Positions 13,441-24,694 of a DNA stretch of 36,830 bases are shown here, piece after piece. Below the pieces are notes generated by a model that was given only the letters and a program-made list of their open reading frames with translations, ran no database searches and was not told the origin of the DNA. Numbering within the stretch: position 1 is the stretch's first letter; each line of letters begins with the position of its first letter. Source of the DNA: Hymenoscyphus infarciens. Lineage: Eukaryota > Ascomycota > Leotiomycetes > Helotiales > Helotiaceae. The stretch is taken from positions 1 through 36,830 of the forward strand of contig LLCB01000438.1 in NCBI GenBank assembly GCA_001414345.1, in the 5' to 3' direction. Both the position numbers and the translations under genes were made by a program.

Positions 13441-13921
13441 TAAGAGGTTTTAATAGTTTTTATTATTTTAACTCTATTATATCCTATATAAATTAGTTAA
13501 AACTTACTACTTAAGTAGAATACTAGTTATATACTAGGTACTAGAGTTAGGATATAAAGTAATTAGAGGATTATATTTATAAAGTTAGTATATAACTAGT
13601 ATAAATTAGATAAGAGTATACTATCTATCTAAAGAGCTATCTATTATTAAGCTAAAGTATAAATAAGTATATTAGATATAAATAGTAGCTATAATATATT
13701 TTTAATTTAATTAGAGTTTAGATATCTATAAGTACCTTTAGATTCTACCTATTTAAGAAAGGTTAATTTATTATAGCTTATCTTATAGAGATTATAGCTA
13801 GCTAGCGATTTATCTTATACTAAGAATTAGAAAGATCTAGAATAAAATACTTAAGTAGGCTATTAAATAATCTAATTCTAGAAATTAGGAATAATTTTAG
13901 TAAGTTAGCTAAGGATAATAT
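13441..13921. other. RIP-mutated spacer, nothing recognised
   Basis: Short stretch between relic H and the 31-bp array. No gene or repeat is visible. The last 60 bases contain single ATTCTAGAAATTAGG and AATCTAATT words that look like degenerate edges of the following array. Confidence 0.55.
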
Positions 13922-14639
13922 AGAGTATCTAATACTAAAGATTAGAAAAAATAGAATATCTAATACTAGAGATTAGAAAAAATAGACTAACTATCCCTAT
14001 ATAAGTAGAATATCTAATACTTAGGATTAGAAAAAATAAGATTAGAAATAGTTAACTAAGATAATACTTATAAGTAGAGTATCTAATACTAAGGATTAGA
14101 AAAAATAGAATATCTAATACTAGAGATTAGAAAAAATAGACTACTTATCCCTAGACTAGCTATCCTAATATAAGTAGAATATCTAATACTTAAGATTAAT
14201 AACGCTTATAAGTAGAGTATCTAATACTAAGGATTAGAAAAAATAGAATATCTAATACTAGGGATTAGAAAAAATAGACCTAGACTAGCTATTCCTAGAC
14301 TAGCTATCCTAATATAAGTAGAATATCTAATACTTAAGATTAGAAAAAATAAGATCGAAAATAAGATTAGAAATAGTTAATTAAAGATAACGCCTATAAC
14401 TAGAATAGCTAATACTAGAGATTAAAAAAAATAGAATATCTAATACTAGAGATTAGAAAAAATTAACCTAGACTAGCTATCTCTAAACCAGCTATCCTAA
14501 TATAAGTAGAATATCTAATACTTAGGATTAGAAAAAATAAGACTAGAAATAGTTAATTAGAGATAACGCCTATAACTAGAATATCTAATACTAGAGATTA
14601 AAAAAAATAGAATATCTAATACTAGGGATTAGAAAAAAT
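13922..14639. repeat. 31-bp satellite with higher-order structure
   Basis: About 14 copies of a 31-bp unit of the form AGAATATCTAATACTAGAG then ATTAGAAAAAAT. They are not in simple series. Three variants recur in order (…ACTTAGGATT…, AGAGTATC…ACTAAGG…, AGAATATC…ACTAGAG…), separated by two kinds of spacer, one with TAGAAATAGTTAA and one with CTAGACTAGCTATCCTAATA. The composite is roughly 150-200 bp and recurs about four times. Each unit contains the dyad TCTAAT-N7-ATTAGA, able to form a 6-bp stem. The length of 31 is not a multiple of three, so this is satellite rather than coding repeat. Confidence 0.9.
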
Positions 14640-14730
14640 TAACCAGCCTTATTATAATAAAATAACTAGTTTTAAGAATTAGAAATATTATAGCCTATAG
14701 TAGTAGGATAGTAGATATATAATAATAAAA

Positions 14731-14830
14731 ATCGGCCTCTAGAACCTGCTATAGGCCTACGTAGGAAGTTCTAGTAATAACGAGCTAAAAAATAGAGGCT
14801 CCTTACTACTAAACTAAAAAATAGAGGTTT
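14731..14830. other. GC-richer island with nested inverted repeats
   Basis: The stretch keeps CGG, GGCC and CCTGC in otherwise AT-rich surroundings. It holds the perfect 10-bp palindrome CCTACGTAGG (14756-14765), an outer pair AGAAC/GTTCT around it, and GCCTCTA (about 14735) facing TAGAGGC (about 14793). CTAAAAAATAGAGG occurs twice, at about 14784 and 14814. It could be a remnant of a structured element end or simply less mutated DNA. No RNA family is recognised. Confidence 0.5.
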
Positions 14831-14950
14831 TTATATAAATCTAATATTCTACTAATACTATATATTATTTTATCTTAGCTATTATAATAAAGAGTAGAAG
14901 ATAGTAATAAAGAGAGGTCTATAATAAAGAGGAGCTAAAGTTATAGAAGA

Positions 14951-15150
14951 GAGGTTATAATAATTAATAGTAAATAAAGTAGGCTTTATAGTAAAAGAAG
15001 TAGAGCTATATTAAAGAGAAGTTAATAGAGAAGTTAATAAAGAAGTTATTAAAGAGAGGTTATAATAATTAATAGTAAATAAAGTAGGCTTTATAGTAAA
15101 AGAAGTAAAGCTATATTAAAAAGAAGTTAATAAAGAAGTTAATATATAAA
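14951..15150. repeat. 105-bp tandem duplication
   Basis: Two near-identical copies start at 14951 and 15056 (GAGGTTATAATAATTAATAG…), followed by repeated AGAAGTTAATAAAGAAGTTA modules. The period of 105 is 35 codons, so it may derive from a coding repeat. Confidence 0.85.
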
Positions 15151-15570
15151 CTAGACATTTTAAATAAGTATACTTAGGCTTCTATTTTCTCTATTTCTAG
15201 CTTTAATATATTTATTATTAAAGAATTAGTTATATTTATAGTAAGATTTCTAAAATATATACTAAATATTACTTAAATAGTAGATAATAGTAACTATAAC
15301 TAGAAAGCCCTTACTAACTAGGGTAATTAAGAAGTATTTAGAAGCTAAATCTATTATAAATAAAGTAAATAAATAAAGTAACGAATAAAGAAAGTAGATA
15401 ATATTAAAAGATAGAGATAAGATCTAAAAAAGGATATATCTCTAGAATAAGTTAAATAATAAATAATTAAAAATAAATAATTAAATTTAACTTTCTTTTA
15501 AGATTAAATATAGTTTAAATAGATTTAATAAATATAAGTTCTAGTATAGTATATAGTAATAAAGTTACTA
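15151..15570. other. RIP-mutated spacer, nothing recognised
   Basis: No gene or array is visible. Purine-rich AAATAAAGTAA-type text dominates at 15350-15490. Confidence 0.55.
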
Positions 15571-15575
15571 GTAGT

Positions 15576-16480
15576 AAAACTATCCCTTTCTAGAACGAAA
15601 CTATACTTATCTACTAGCTTCTTAAAAAATATCCTTCCTTAGCTTATTTAATTAATTAGCTTATCTTTTATAAATTCTTATAGATCCTCTTTATTAAAGT
15701 ATTAGAGTATTTTAGAGTAATATAGTATCTTAATAAAGGCTCTATAAATATAAGCGCTTATACTATTCCTTAGAATAAAACTATATCTTACTATACTTAT
15801 TATACTTACTAATACGAAATATAGATATGCTTTTTTTTTAATTAATATATATTATATATTAGCTAGACGCCTCTACTCTACTAGTCTCTTATTACTTACT
15901 ACTTATTAGTTTTTAGAAACGCGACCTATTATTATTAATATTAACTACTACTAACTATATATTTTAATTTAATTAGATTTAATCTCTAATATCTTTAAAC
16001 TTATAACTTATTACTAGTTTTTATTTATTAGTAATTCTAAGCTATTAGATTATACTAAGGCTAGTATAATTTTAATTTAAAATAATTATATATAGGTCTC
16101 TTAGAAAATTAAAATAATAAAACTAAAAACTTTCTTTTAAGAGCTACTCTTTTAGGAGCTACTTATTACTATATTACTATATACTATTAAGATTTATAAT
16201 AAATAATAGATACTTTAAAAGGCTATAGCTATCTAATATAAGTTTTAAAGTAGAAGGGTTTACGTTTTAAAGCTTAGAAATGTTTATATTAATATTCTTA
16301 TAGAATTATCTTATAAAATTAATTATCTTAGGAAATTATCTTAAGAAATTATCTTAGAAAACTATTAAAGACTTTATAAATAAAAGAATTCGTTTCTTTT
16401 ATTCTATAAAGTATTATTTACTTTATTAAATCCTTTTAATATTCTCTTAAAATTAATTAGTTTCTTACTTATTTCTAGAG
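15576..16480 (+). pseudogene. RIP-killed ORF relic (M), unidentified
   Basis: Codons start at positions equal to 0 modulo 3. About 300 codons can be read with TAA/TAG as former Gln/Trp, for example LLKKYPSLAYLIN near 15.63 kb and NFLLRATLLGATYYYI near 16.15 kb. Stop density in the middle part (15.8-16.05 kb) is high, so the reading is weaker than for relics G, H or B. No family was recognised. Confidence 0.3.
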
Positions 16481-16531
16481 AAAAGTACTATAAGATTCGA
16501 ATAAGGCTAAGGATAAGATAGTAAAATATAA

Positions 16532-16613
16532 CTAAGGTAGAAACGGATTTATAGCTAAGGTAGAAACCGATTTATAGCTAAGGTAGAAACCGATTTATAG
16601 CTAAGGTAGAAAG
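16532..16613. repeat. 23-bp tandem repeat, 3.6 copies
   Basis: Copies of CTAAGGTAGAAACCGATTTA plus TAG start at 16532, 16555, 16578 and 16601 (partial). CCGAT is kept in two copies and is CGGAT in the first, so a CpG survives. The unit length is not a multiple of three. Confidence 0.92.
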
Positions 16614-17309
16614 ACGGAATATTTCATATTTATAATAGTAGAAAATTCGTATTAATAAGTACCTTATATTTCTTTATATACTTTTTCTAACTCTATTAAG
16701 TAAAATATATAAAGAATATAAGTAAAAGGAAAAGGAAAGACTAAAAACTAAGTATAGACTAAGTATAGACTCGTTAACTCTCTAACTAGACCCCCTAACT
16801 AGATAATAAAGTAGCTAACTTTTTAACTAATATTTAAATTATTAATTTATTAAGTGTTTTCTTATAATAAACTCTAAATATTTAGATATTAGAAATATAG
16901 AAAGATTAAGCTCTTTAACCTCTCCTCTTAAATATTAAATATTAAAAACATAGAAAGATTAATAGCTCTTTAACTCTACCTCTCTCTTAAATATCTAAAA
17001 AATAGTATATAGTAATAACCTAAAAGAACTCTAAGAAATTTTTAGATATAATAAGAGTAGTATAAGAGTTATATCTAGTATAAGAATCTTATACTAGTCT
17101 TAATAATTATAGCTAGATTAATATATTTTAATTCGCTTTTTAATACTAGGCTATAAGTAAGACATATATAATATTTCCTACTCTATAAATCTTAGTAACG
17201 TTTAATAGATTTTATAAGAAAGTTATCCTTCTTTAAAAACACTTTAATAAAATAGTAAACTTATATAAACGTTTATAAAATAAAAGAAGTAGATAAGTTA
17301 GTTTTATCT
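16614..17309. other. RIP-mutated spacer, nothing recognised
   Basis: No gene can be supported. A near-duplicated phrase of the type TAAATATTTAGATATTAGAAA / TCTTAAATATTAAATATT occurs at 16860-16990, together with AGACTAAGTATAGACT doublets at 16740-16770. Confidence 0.5.
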
Positions 17310-17666
17310 TTAGTGAAAATCTCACCGTCGTCTATAGCTTAGCGCTCTCTAGGAGTTATATTAATATTTAGTGCCTTATATATATTATTTACTATAATAT
17401 TAACCTAATTATTAGTTACTTCTATAAACTTAATTTATCTCTTAATAAATAATAATACTTTATTATAGAATCTAGTCTAAAAGAAAGGATTAGCTAAGGC
17501 CCTCTCTTAGTTAGTAAGAGAGCCTTAGTTAATACTACTAACATCTAAATCTATTATTATAGAATCTAATATATAATTGTTAATAAAACCTACGTTACTA
17601 GAAGTAATAGATATAGTTAGAGTAGACTCCTACTCTAGATTATTATTACTAGTGCTAGGTTATAGA

Positions 17667-17790
17667 GTAGAAATAGAGGTTCTACTAATAACTATATTAT
17701 TATTAGTACTTATAGAAAAGCTAGATAGAAGAGTAGAAAGGGAGGTTCTACTAATAACTATATTATTATTAGTACTTATAGAAAAGGTTA
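17667..17790. repeat. 66-bp tandem duplication
   Basis: Two copies start at 17667 and 17733 and share AGGTTCTACTAATAACTATA and TTATTATTAGTACTTATAG. The period is 22 codons, and the duplication stays in frame in relic K. Confidence 0.92.
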
Positions 17791-17974
17791 GGCTCTACTA
17801 TGCTAAAACTAGAGAGAATAGTTTATAAACTATAGTAGTATTTAATATAGATTTAAATATATTATAAGATCTATAGTCTATTAAGTTATAATATAATATA
17901 TCTTTTAAAGTTATATATAAGTTTATAGTAGGCGTAGGAGAAAGAGAGTATAACTAAGTAAATTATAAGGCATT

Positions 17975-18024
17975 TATAGTTTAAGACTTAGTTATAGTTT
18001 AAGACTTAGTTATAGTTTAAGGCT
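17975..18024. repeat. 18-bp tandem repeat
   Basis: TATAGTTTAAGACTTAGT starts at 17975, 17993 and 18011, the last copy changing to TATAGTTTAAGGCTTTTT. The unit is six codons long and in frame with relic K, where it would read as a Tyr-Ser-Leu-Arg-Leu-Ser repeat. Confidence 0.9.
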
Positions 18025-18793
18025 TTTTAGTAGGAGAGTTAGTTAAGGCTAGTAATATAATAGCTAGAGGCTTTATATAAGGCTTTTAAGTTTACTTTAG
18101 AAGTAAAGGTAACTAAGACTACAACTTTTTAAAGAAGATATATAATTTCTATAATATCTTAGAAGACTATTAAATAAATAAGTAAAAAATAAACCTTATC
18201 TTATAAAAATGTTTTCTATTCTATAAGTAAGAGATTAATAGAATTATTATATAATATTTTAGACTATTCTTTATAATAAAATATTAATAGATTACTATAA
18301 ATAGTAGTATACTACTTAACTAGTAACTTAAGCTTTAGCTTATTAAATAGCTAAGATACTATAGTTAGAATACTTAGATTTAATAGAAATAGTCTAATAT
18401 ACTATCGCGACTTTAGTTTAAAGTAGCTATAAACCGACAATTATATTAGTAGATATAGTACTACTTATAAAAGTTATTAAATAAGAGATAGTCGATCTTA
18501 TATTAAGCTTATCTTTAAAAGGTAGAGACTCTACTAATATATAATATATAACACTAGTTATAGCTAGGTAGCTAGACATCTATTATATCTATATCTTTAA
18601 TAAAACCTCTAGTTTACTATTAACTCGTTTAATATTAACCTATTTAATAGATATCCTTATATAGTTCTAAATTATAACTTATAAGAAAGATTATTATATA
18701 GTTTATTTATTTTACTTTTTTAACTTAAGTAATTCTAAGACATACTAATTAATCTAGACTAGCTCTATATTTCTTAAAGCTATCTAACACGGT

Positions 18794-18809
18794 GCTATTA
18801 CGTAATAGC
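18794..18809. other. 16-bp perfect palindrome
   Basis: GCTATTACGTAATAGC is its own reverse complement. It directly follows ACACGGT, a small patch that keeps CpA, CpG and TpG. It could be a relic protein-binding site or chance. No function is claimed. Confidence 0.6.
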
Positions 18810-19050
18810 TAATATAAGGCGCTCTTTTAAGCTTTACTAGATAATTATATATAATATATATTAGATTAATATACTATCTAAGTTAGAAGATCTTAAGAGA
18901 TAGATATATATTATAGGAGTCGTTTTATAGAAATCCCTAAAATAAGAGGTAAAGTAATATAATAGAAATTAGGAAGTAAATAAATAAAAGAAATATATAA
19001 GATAAGTAGTAGGAGTATAAAGTAAGGATTTAGAGGAGAGAGGTAGGTAG

Positions 19051-20100
19051 GCTATAGATATCTCTAAGTTTAATAATATTACTTTTACTATAGCTAGTAG
19101 TAATAATATATTTAAGGAAAATTTATTAAAAATAGAGTTACTAGTTACTTTAGAAGATACTAAAGTAATATATAATATAATAACCGTATTAATATTATTA
19201 GATAACGACAATAACGACGATCTTAACTCTAAGACTATTAGATCCTAAATTTATTACTTAGATAATCTTAAAGATAAGTATTATCTATTTTTTAGTATTC
19301 TAATTCTAGATCTTACTCTAATAGTATACTAGAAATTCTATATTAATAAACATAAGAATAGAAACTAGGAAACACTATAAGACGAGTTCTAGGTATAAGT
19401 ACCTTAGTATTAACTTTTAAAATCCTAGTAGAGCCGTCTTACTACTATAGATATATACCTTCCTTCTAATAAGCTAGAAAAAATTAGAAAATTAGATATT
19501 ATTATACTTATTAGAGGAGTAAAGACATAGTATAGTAATAAAGTTCTTAAGAATTTTAATACTATAATAAAGAATATCTTAGCTTTATTAAAGAAAGATC
19601 TTAATAACTAGAAGTTAGAATTAAATAAGGAAGCTAAACTAAAGCTTTAAGCCTACTAGTTAGTAGAAATAGGTCTTAGTATTTATAAAAATAAGATTAG
19701 TATAGAAATATAATAGAGGATTAAATATAAGATTAAGTCCTTAAGAATTAAAGTAAAGACGATTAAGTATAAGCTCTAGTTAATTAAAAATTTATTTATA
19801 AATACTAGAACAACGCCTAATATCTTCTAAATTTATAATAAGACTATTTAGACGTGTCTTTTAGATAAATTTATAATATAGCTAAGGAAATATAAGGAAT
19901 ATTTTATATCTTAGAGTATTCTAAAATAAATTTTAGATTATAAGAACATTATAAATAAGGCTAATTTATTTACTTTAAAGATCTCTAATAAGTCTAAAAT
20001 ATATCTTTTATTTAAGTAGAGTAAAGAGATAGAGTCTTAGCTATTAGGCTCTAAGGCTATAGATAGTAAGTCTTAGTTTAAAAAAACCTCTTTATAAAAG
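19051..20100 (+). pseudogene. RIP-killed ORF relic (C), unidentified
   Basis: Codons start at positions equal to 1 modulo 3. The text is protein-like throughout: AIDISKFNNITFTIASSNNI, then an acidic patch LLDNDNNDDLNSKT near 19.2 kb, then a long Lys/Leu/Ile-rich helical part (NFNTIIKNILALLKKDL, IRKLDIIILIRGVKT, LDKFIIQLRKYKEYF). The 19.05-19.23 kb part is stop-free for about 60 codons. An antisense open frame with a TTG start at 19211-18969 is the mirror of this low-stop part and is rejected as a gene. The helical, Lys-rich character is compatible with a retroelement Gag-like or nucleic-acid-binding region, but nothing diagnostic is seen. Confidence 0.48.
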
Positions 20101-20221
20101 GTATTAGTAGACGTGTAAATAAAAATTATAAAGTAGAGATATAAATAGTTATTATCTAAGTAAAATAATTTAAAATAATTAATTAATAGTATTATTAGTA
20201 AGTAAATAAGTCTTTCTTTTA

Positions 20222-21780
20222 TTATATACTTTTACTAATTATTTTTCTAAGATCTACTAAGACGCTCGAACCTATAAGATAGCTAATGCCTAAACTTATA
20301 AAACTCGAAGGCCTTTCTAAGGTTCTTCTTAAAATTCTAGTTAAGGCTTTAACTTAAGCTCTACTTATATAACTAAATATTATTTAAAGTATTAAAATAA
20401 TTATACTAGCTAGAAATAAAGTTACTATCTTTAAACCTTAATCTTATAAATAGTTAAATTTAATTACTAAGTAGAATATATATAGGTTTTTATAAGTTTC
20501 TATTATTAGAGGCCTTTTTCTAAAAGGATTTCTCTTTATAAGTCTTCTAAGTAGAGGTAGTAATATATCTATATTAAAGTAAAGATCGCTATCTACTAAC
20601 GTCTACTCCTCTACTATACTAAAATCACCTATAATCTCGCCTCTTTATAATAATCTAAGAACTTCTTTTTAGATTATAGAAGCTAAATAAAACATTCCTA
20701 GAGTTCGTTTCTTTAAACCTTTTATTTCTTATCTATCTCTTAAAGATAAGTATTAATTTCTAAAAGAAGATTAATTACTAGATTTTAATAATTTTTTATA
20801 AGAATTCCTAAAAGAATAATAGACTAAGAATATTTTAGAAGATATTAATTTTATAGGCAATTTAGTAGAAGACTAACTTAGTTCTATATAACCGAATATC
20901 TTAATTAAAGAGTCTCTATTAGATAACGAAAATCTAGTAATACTAAGTACTTCTTAGTTACTACTCCTATATTCTAAACTAGATTGTTCTAATTCTTAGA
21001 TTTCTACTATAAATACTTCTACTTCTACTCTAAGATCTAATACTTCTTTAAATAATAATATATAAGAAACTAAGAAAGGCGACCTAGAAGGCGACCTAAA
21101 AATTCAACTATAAGTCTTAAATTCTAAGAAGAGAGGAGTAAATCTTATCTCTATTAATAACCTAGAACTTAGTAAGTCTCCTTCCTAGCCTTATAACTAA
21201 AACTTACTAATCTAATAATTAGGTCTTCCTAATTTAAAAGGTCTTTTAAAGCAGTTAACCAAGGTTTATACTTCTAATAAGAATACTAGAGTAAAAGTAG
21301 TATTAAAAGCTAAAGTATCTAATCTATAATCCTTATCTTTAAAGTATATAAGAAGTTCTAATAATCTATAATTCTAGGTAGCTTTAGATAGTTAATAGAA
21401 TAATCTTACTAGCTAGTAGTTTAGCTAGATAAGGGTTAGAATTACTAATATTTAAGAGATTAATAGTATAATCTCGCTAGTATAGTATTAAGTTATTTAC
21501 TTAGAGAGGTTAAAACGTTATTAATAAGTTATAATTTCTTTTAAGTAGAGAGTAGAGAACTTATAAGAATCGGAGTTTATAGAGTTCTTAATTAGTAATA
21601 CTCTATATAATAATAAATGCCTATTTAATTAAAACCTATAATTAGAGTTTATAAAGTTTTTAATTAATAATATCTTATATAATAATAAATACCTGTTTAA
21701 TTAAAGCCACTGGTTTTATTAGCGTTTTTCTAATTTTTATATTACTAAATATATTTTGTTTATAAACTAAAAAATAAGCT
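20222..21780 (+). pseudogene. RIP-killed ORF relic (D), unidentified
   Basis: Codons start at positions equal to 0 modulo 3. About 510 codons can be read with TAA/TAG as former Gln/Trp. Examples are FFKPFISYLSLKDKY (about 20.73 kb), an acidic Ser/Thr-rich middle (TSTSTLRSNTSLNN near 21.04 kb), KKGDLEGDLKIQ (21.08 kb) and LLKQLTKVYTSNKNTRVK (21.25 kb). The C-terminal part carries a 24-residue duplication (72-bp repeat) and then SHWFY encoded by AGC CAC TGG, where CpA and TpG survived. A second frame at 20.22-20.4 kb is also protein-like, so a frame change or a separate exon near the 5' end is possible. No family was recognised. Confidence 0.48.
21573..21716. repeat. 72-bp tandem duplication
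   Basis: Copies start at 21573 and 21645 with GAGTTTATAGAGTTCTTAAT and GAGTTTATAAAGTTTTTAAT. The period of 24 codons keeps the frame of relic D. Copy 1 keeps AATGCC where copy 2 has AATACC, and copy 2 keeps CTG where copy 1 has CTA, so the two copies were mutated independently. Confidence 0.92.
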
Positions 21781-21820
21781 ATAATATAATTTAGTATATA
21801 GCTTAAATAGGCTATAGTTT

Positions 21821-22530
21821 ATCTAATATTAGGAATTAGATATATATTACTATTATAAAGGAATCTAATAATAGGAATTAGATATATATTACTATTATAA
21901 AGGAATCTAATAATAGAAATTAGATATATATTACTTTTATAAAGGAATCTAATAATAGAAATCAGATATATAGTACTATTATAAATCTAATACTAGGAAT
22001 CGAATATATATTATAATTTTAAAAGAATCTAATAATAGGAATTAGATATATATTACTTTTATAAAGAAATCTAATAATAGAAATTAGATATATATTACTA
22101 TTATAAATCTAATACTAGGAATTAAATATATATTATAATTTTAAAAGAATCTAATAATAGGAATTAGATATATATTACTATTATAAAGGAATTTAATAAT
22201 AGAAATTAGATATATATTACTATTATAAATCTAATATTAGGAATTAGATATATATTATAATTTTAAAAGAATCTAATAATAGGAATTAGATATATATTAC
22301 TATTATAAAGGAATCTAATAATAGAAATTAAATATATATTACTATTATAAATCTAATACTAGGAATTAGATATATATTATAATTTTAAAGGAATCTAATA
22401 ATAGGAATTAGATATATATTACTATTATAGAAGAATCTAATAATATAAATCTAATATATATTACTATTATAAGAGAATTTAATACTAGGAATCTAATACT
22501 AAGAATCTAATATATATTACTATTATAAAT
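21821..22530. repeat. ~42-bp satellite array
   Basis: About 17 copies of a 41-42-bp unit, AATCTAATAATAGGAATTAG followed by ATATATATTACTATTATAAAGG. Many copies follow a three-unit cycle: one with ACTATTATAAAGG, one ending TATTATAA, and one with CTAATACTAGG and TATAATTTTAAAAG, giving a higher-order period of about 122 bp. Each unit contains TCTAAT-N7-ATTAGA, the same dyad as the 31-bp array at 13.9 kb. The last copies (22440-22530) are degenerate. Confidence 0.92.
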
Positions 22531-23560
22531 AAAAAAGATTTATTATATAACTTAGTTAGCTTATAGTTTATTTAATACTAGAAATTCTATATACTTTATT
22601 ACTATTTATAATAACTAGTTTATTAAAGAGTAATATTATATAACTTATTTAAAAGTTATCTATATAAAACTTAGAGATTATAATAAGCTAGAAGTATATA
22701 ATATAGTAGTTATTTCTTTTATTCTCTAATAAAAGCTATAAGAATAAAGTATAGTTTTAACTTTATAGAGGAATATATCTACTTTAAAGCTAGTTAGTTA
22801 ATACTAGTTTAAATAATTATTATTTAATTAAACATAATAGAAAAATAAATAACTTTTCTTACTCTATATTATCTCGAGTTATAGTTATTAAGTCGTATTC
22901 CTTTAAAGTTAAAGGCTTAATCTTATAGTTATTGTTTTTACTAAAAAAATTACTAAATTCCCTTAGACTCTAGAATAAAGAAGTTAAGTATAGTAGAGGT
23001 AGAGAGGAGTCTAAGCCTACTTTAGAATAGTTTAAAGATCTAGGCTTAATTAGATATAGTAAGAGAAGAGAGAGAGATAGAGAAGTAGAATATAAATATT
23101 ATAAATAAGAACTCTCTTCTTATATCTAATAATAGTTATTAGAATAGTCTATACTATAATTTACTAAGAACGCTAATTCTTAATATTATATACTTTTCTT
23201 AATTTATAAAAAGTATTTTATTATAGAGATTAACCTCTTATCTTTTATTCTAATTATTAATTACTAAAATAAGTATTATTCTACTTAAGTATTATAACTT
23301 CTTTTTTAGTAACTGACTTTATTAATTAATTTTTAAAACTTTACTATGTTTTAACTCTAAATTTTACTAATAACCTCTATCTTTTACTAGTCGTCCTTTA
23401 AAAGATAGTATATTTATATACTCTTTTATTACTATATTATTTAAATATAGTATTATAAATAGTAGAGATATAGAATTAAAACCATTTTTCTACCTACTCT
23501 ACTATTAAATTAATAATCTTAGTCTATTATAAATCTAAAATTAATTAGAATTATATTATA
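22531..23560. other. RIP-mutated spacer with a dispersed repeat
   Basis: No gene is recognised. At 22925-22985 lies a copy of a dispersed element also found at 35070-35125: 22942-22965 is identical to 35087-35110 over 24 bp in the same orientation, and in both places AG-rich text (GTAGAGGTAGAGAG-like) follows within 100 bp. These could be edges of a duplicated segment or remains of element termini. Confidence 0.55.
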
Positions 23561-23569
23561 AAAACTAAC

Positions 23570-24640
23570 CCTATTACTATTAACTTCTTAAAAAGCGATT
23601 TAAAAACTACTACCTTCCCTTTTCTTAAATACTATTATCGTTTCTATATAAATATAATAATTTTAATAAGGTAATAGAAACAGAACTAGAAATAGAGTTA
23701 GACTCTTTAGAAGATAGAATATTAACTAAAATAATACTAGAAATAACTAAGGAAAAGAATTATATAGTATTAAATAAAGAGTATTTATTACTAATTAGAT
23801 AAAATAATAATTATATTACTATAGAGAATACTATAGAGAATACTAGTAACGAAAATCTAGTATAAATATAAGAAAATATATATATACTATAATTAAAAAA
23901 ATACCTCTTACTCCTCTCTAGTAGAGATTATTTATTAGAATTAAGTATAGAATCGCCTTAGCTAGACTTATTAATACCTCTAATAAAGCTGTTCTATTAA
24001 TAGGATTTTACTTCTATTTTAACTAATTTAATAACTATACTTAATTCCTCTAAAGTAATAGAGTATAATAATATAGTTTCTTCTATTACTTTTACAATTT
24101 TAACTTATACTCTTCTAACTTATACTTCTACTAGAATTAATATAGTTAATAATTTAAATTAAAGCTTTTAAGATTTACTTTAGATTTTAATAATTAATAC
24201 TTGTTATATTCTTTATTAAGTATATAAGAATATATAAGCTACTCTAGCTACTATAAATATTTAAGTAGAATCGTAATAATAAGAGTATTAGAATATAATT
24301 ATTATATAAGTAAAAAAAACTCGTTTATACTAATCTTACTTAGCTTAAAATCTATATAAAGAGAAGAGATCTTAAATAGCCTTTAAGCTACCTTTAAATT
24401 AAACTAAATATAGTAAAGAATTAAGAAAATAAAGGAGAATCTAAGAAGAATAGATATAAGCTCGATTTTAATAAAGGAAAGAAGAGTATAAAAGAGACTA
24501 TAAATAAGAAATTATTAAAATAGATATACTTTTAGAAATAATTAAAATAGCTAATTCTAATAGGTTTAGAATCGAGTTATAATTATAATAATAGTATAGA
24601 TCTTCTATAGACCTATTACTAAAATACTTACTTTTTATTA
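23570..24640 (+). pseudogene. RIP-killed ORF relic (A), unidentified
   Basis: Read with TAA/TAG as former Gln/Trp, the + strand gives LYKYNNFNKVIETELEIELD, then DSLEDRILTKIILEITKEKN (almost stop-free for some 45 codons from about 23.66 kb). A Ser/Thr/Leu-rich middle follows, then a strongly charged stretch near 24.42-24.52 kb (RRIQEEQ, QARFQQRKEEYKRDYKQEI) that looks like coiled coil. The order acidic, hydrophobic, charged coiled coil suits a structural or nucleic-acid-binding protein, but no family is recognised. Limits are approximate. Confidence 0.5.
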
Positions 24641-24694
24641 TAATATTCTTTAACTAAAAATACTTACTCTTTATTATACTATTCTTTAGCTAGT
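24623..24694. repeat. 36-bp tandem duplication
   Basis: AATACTTACTTTTTATTATA at 24623 and AATACTTACTCTTTATTATA at 24659, each followed by ATTCTTTA(A/G)CTA. The period is 12 codons. Confidence 0.85.

Larger units (their letters stand above)
17310..19050 (+). pseudogene. RIP-killed ORF relic (K), unidentified
   Basis: Codons start at positions equal to 2 modulo 3. About 580 codons can be read with TAA/TAG as former Gln/Trp. The first part contains a 22-residue tandem duplication (RGSTNNYIIISTYRKA, then GGSTNNYIIISTYRKG). The second part holds text such as SLSLKGRDSTN, IFNKTSSLLLTRLILTYLID and KTYQLI (about 18.45-18.78 kb). The 5' edge keeps GTGAAAATCTCACCGTCGTC, unusually little mutated. The frame meets relic C at about 19050 with a one-position shift, so K and C may be one gene broken by an indel or a lost intron. 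A TTG-initiated open frame at 17577-17828 lies in another frame of the same duplication and is regarded as a shadow. No family was recognised. Confidence 0.4.

Noticed and set aside
17577..17828. 83-codon open frame on + strand
   Set aside because: It starts at TTG, not ATG, is Leu/Ile/Val low-complexity text and owes half its length to the 66-bp tandem duplication. Another frame of the same DNA (relic K) is more protein-like.
18969..19211. 80-codon open frame on - strand
   Set aside because: It starts at TTG and is antisense to the low-stop part of relics K and C. Its hydrophobic composition is what the complement of Lys/Glu/Asn-rich codons would give.
21821..22530. CRISPR-like array
   Set aside because: Repeats are contiguous and degenerate without unique spacers of fixed length, and the context is eukaryotic. 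The same applies to 13922-14639.
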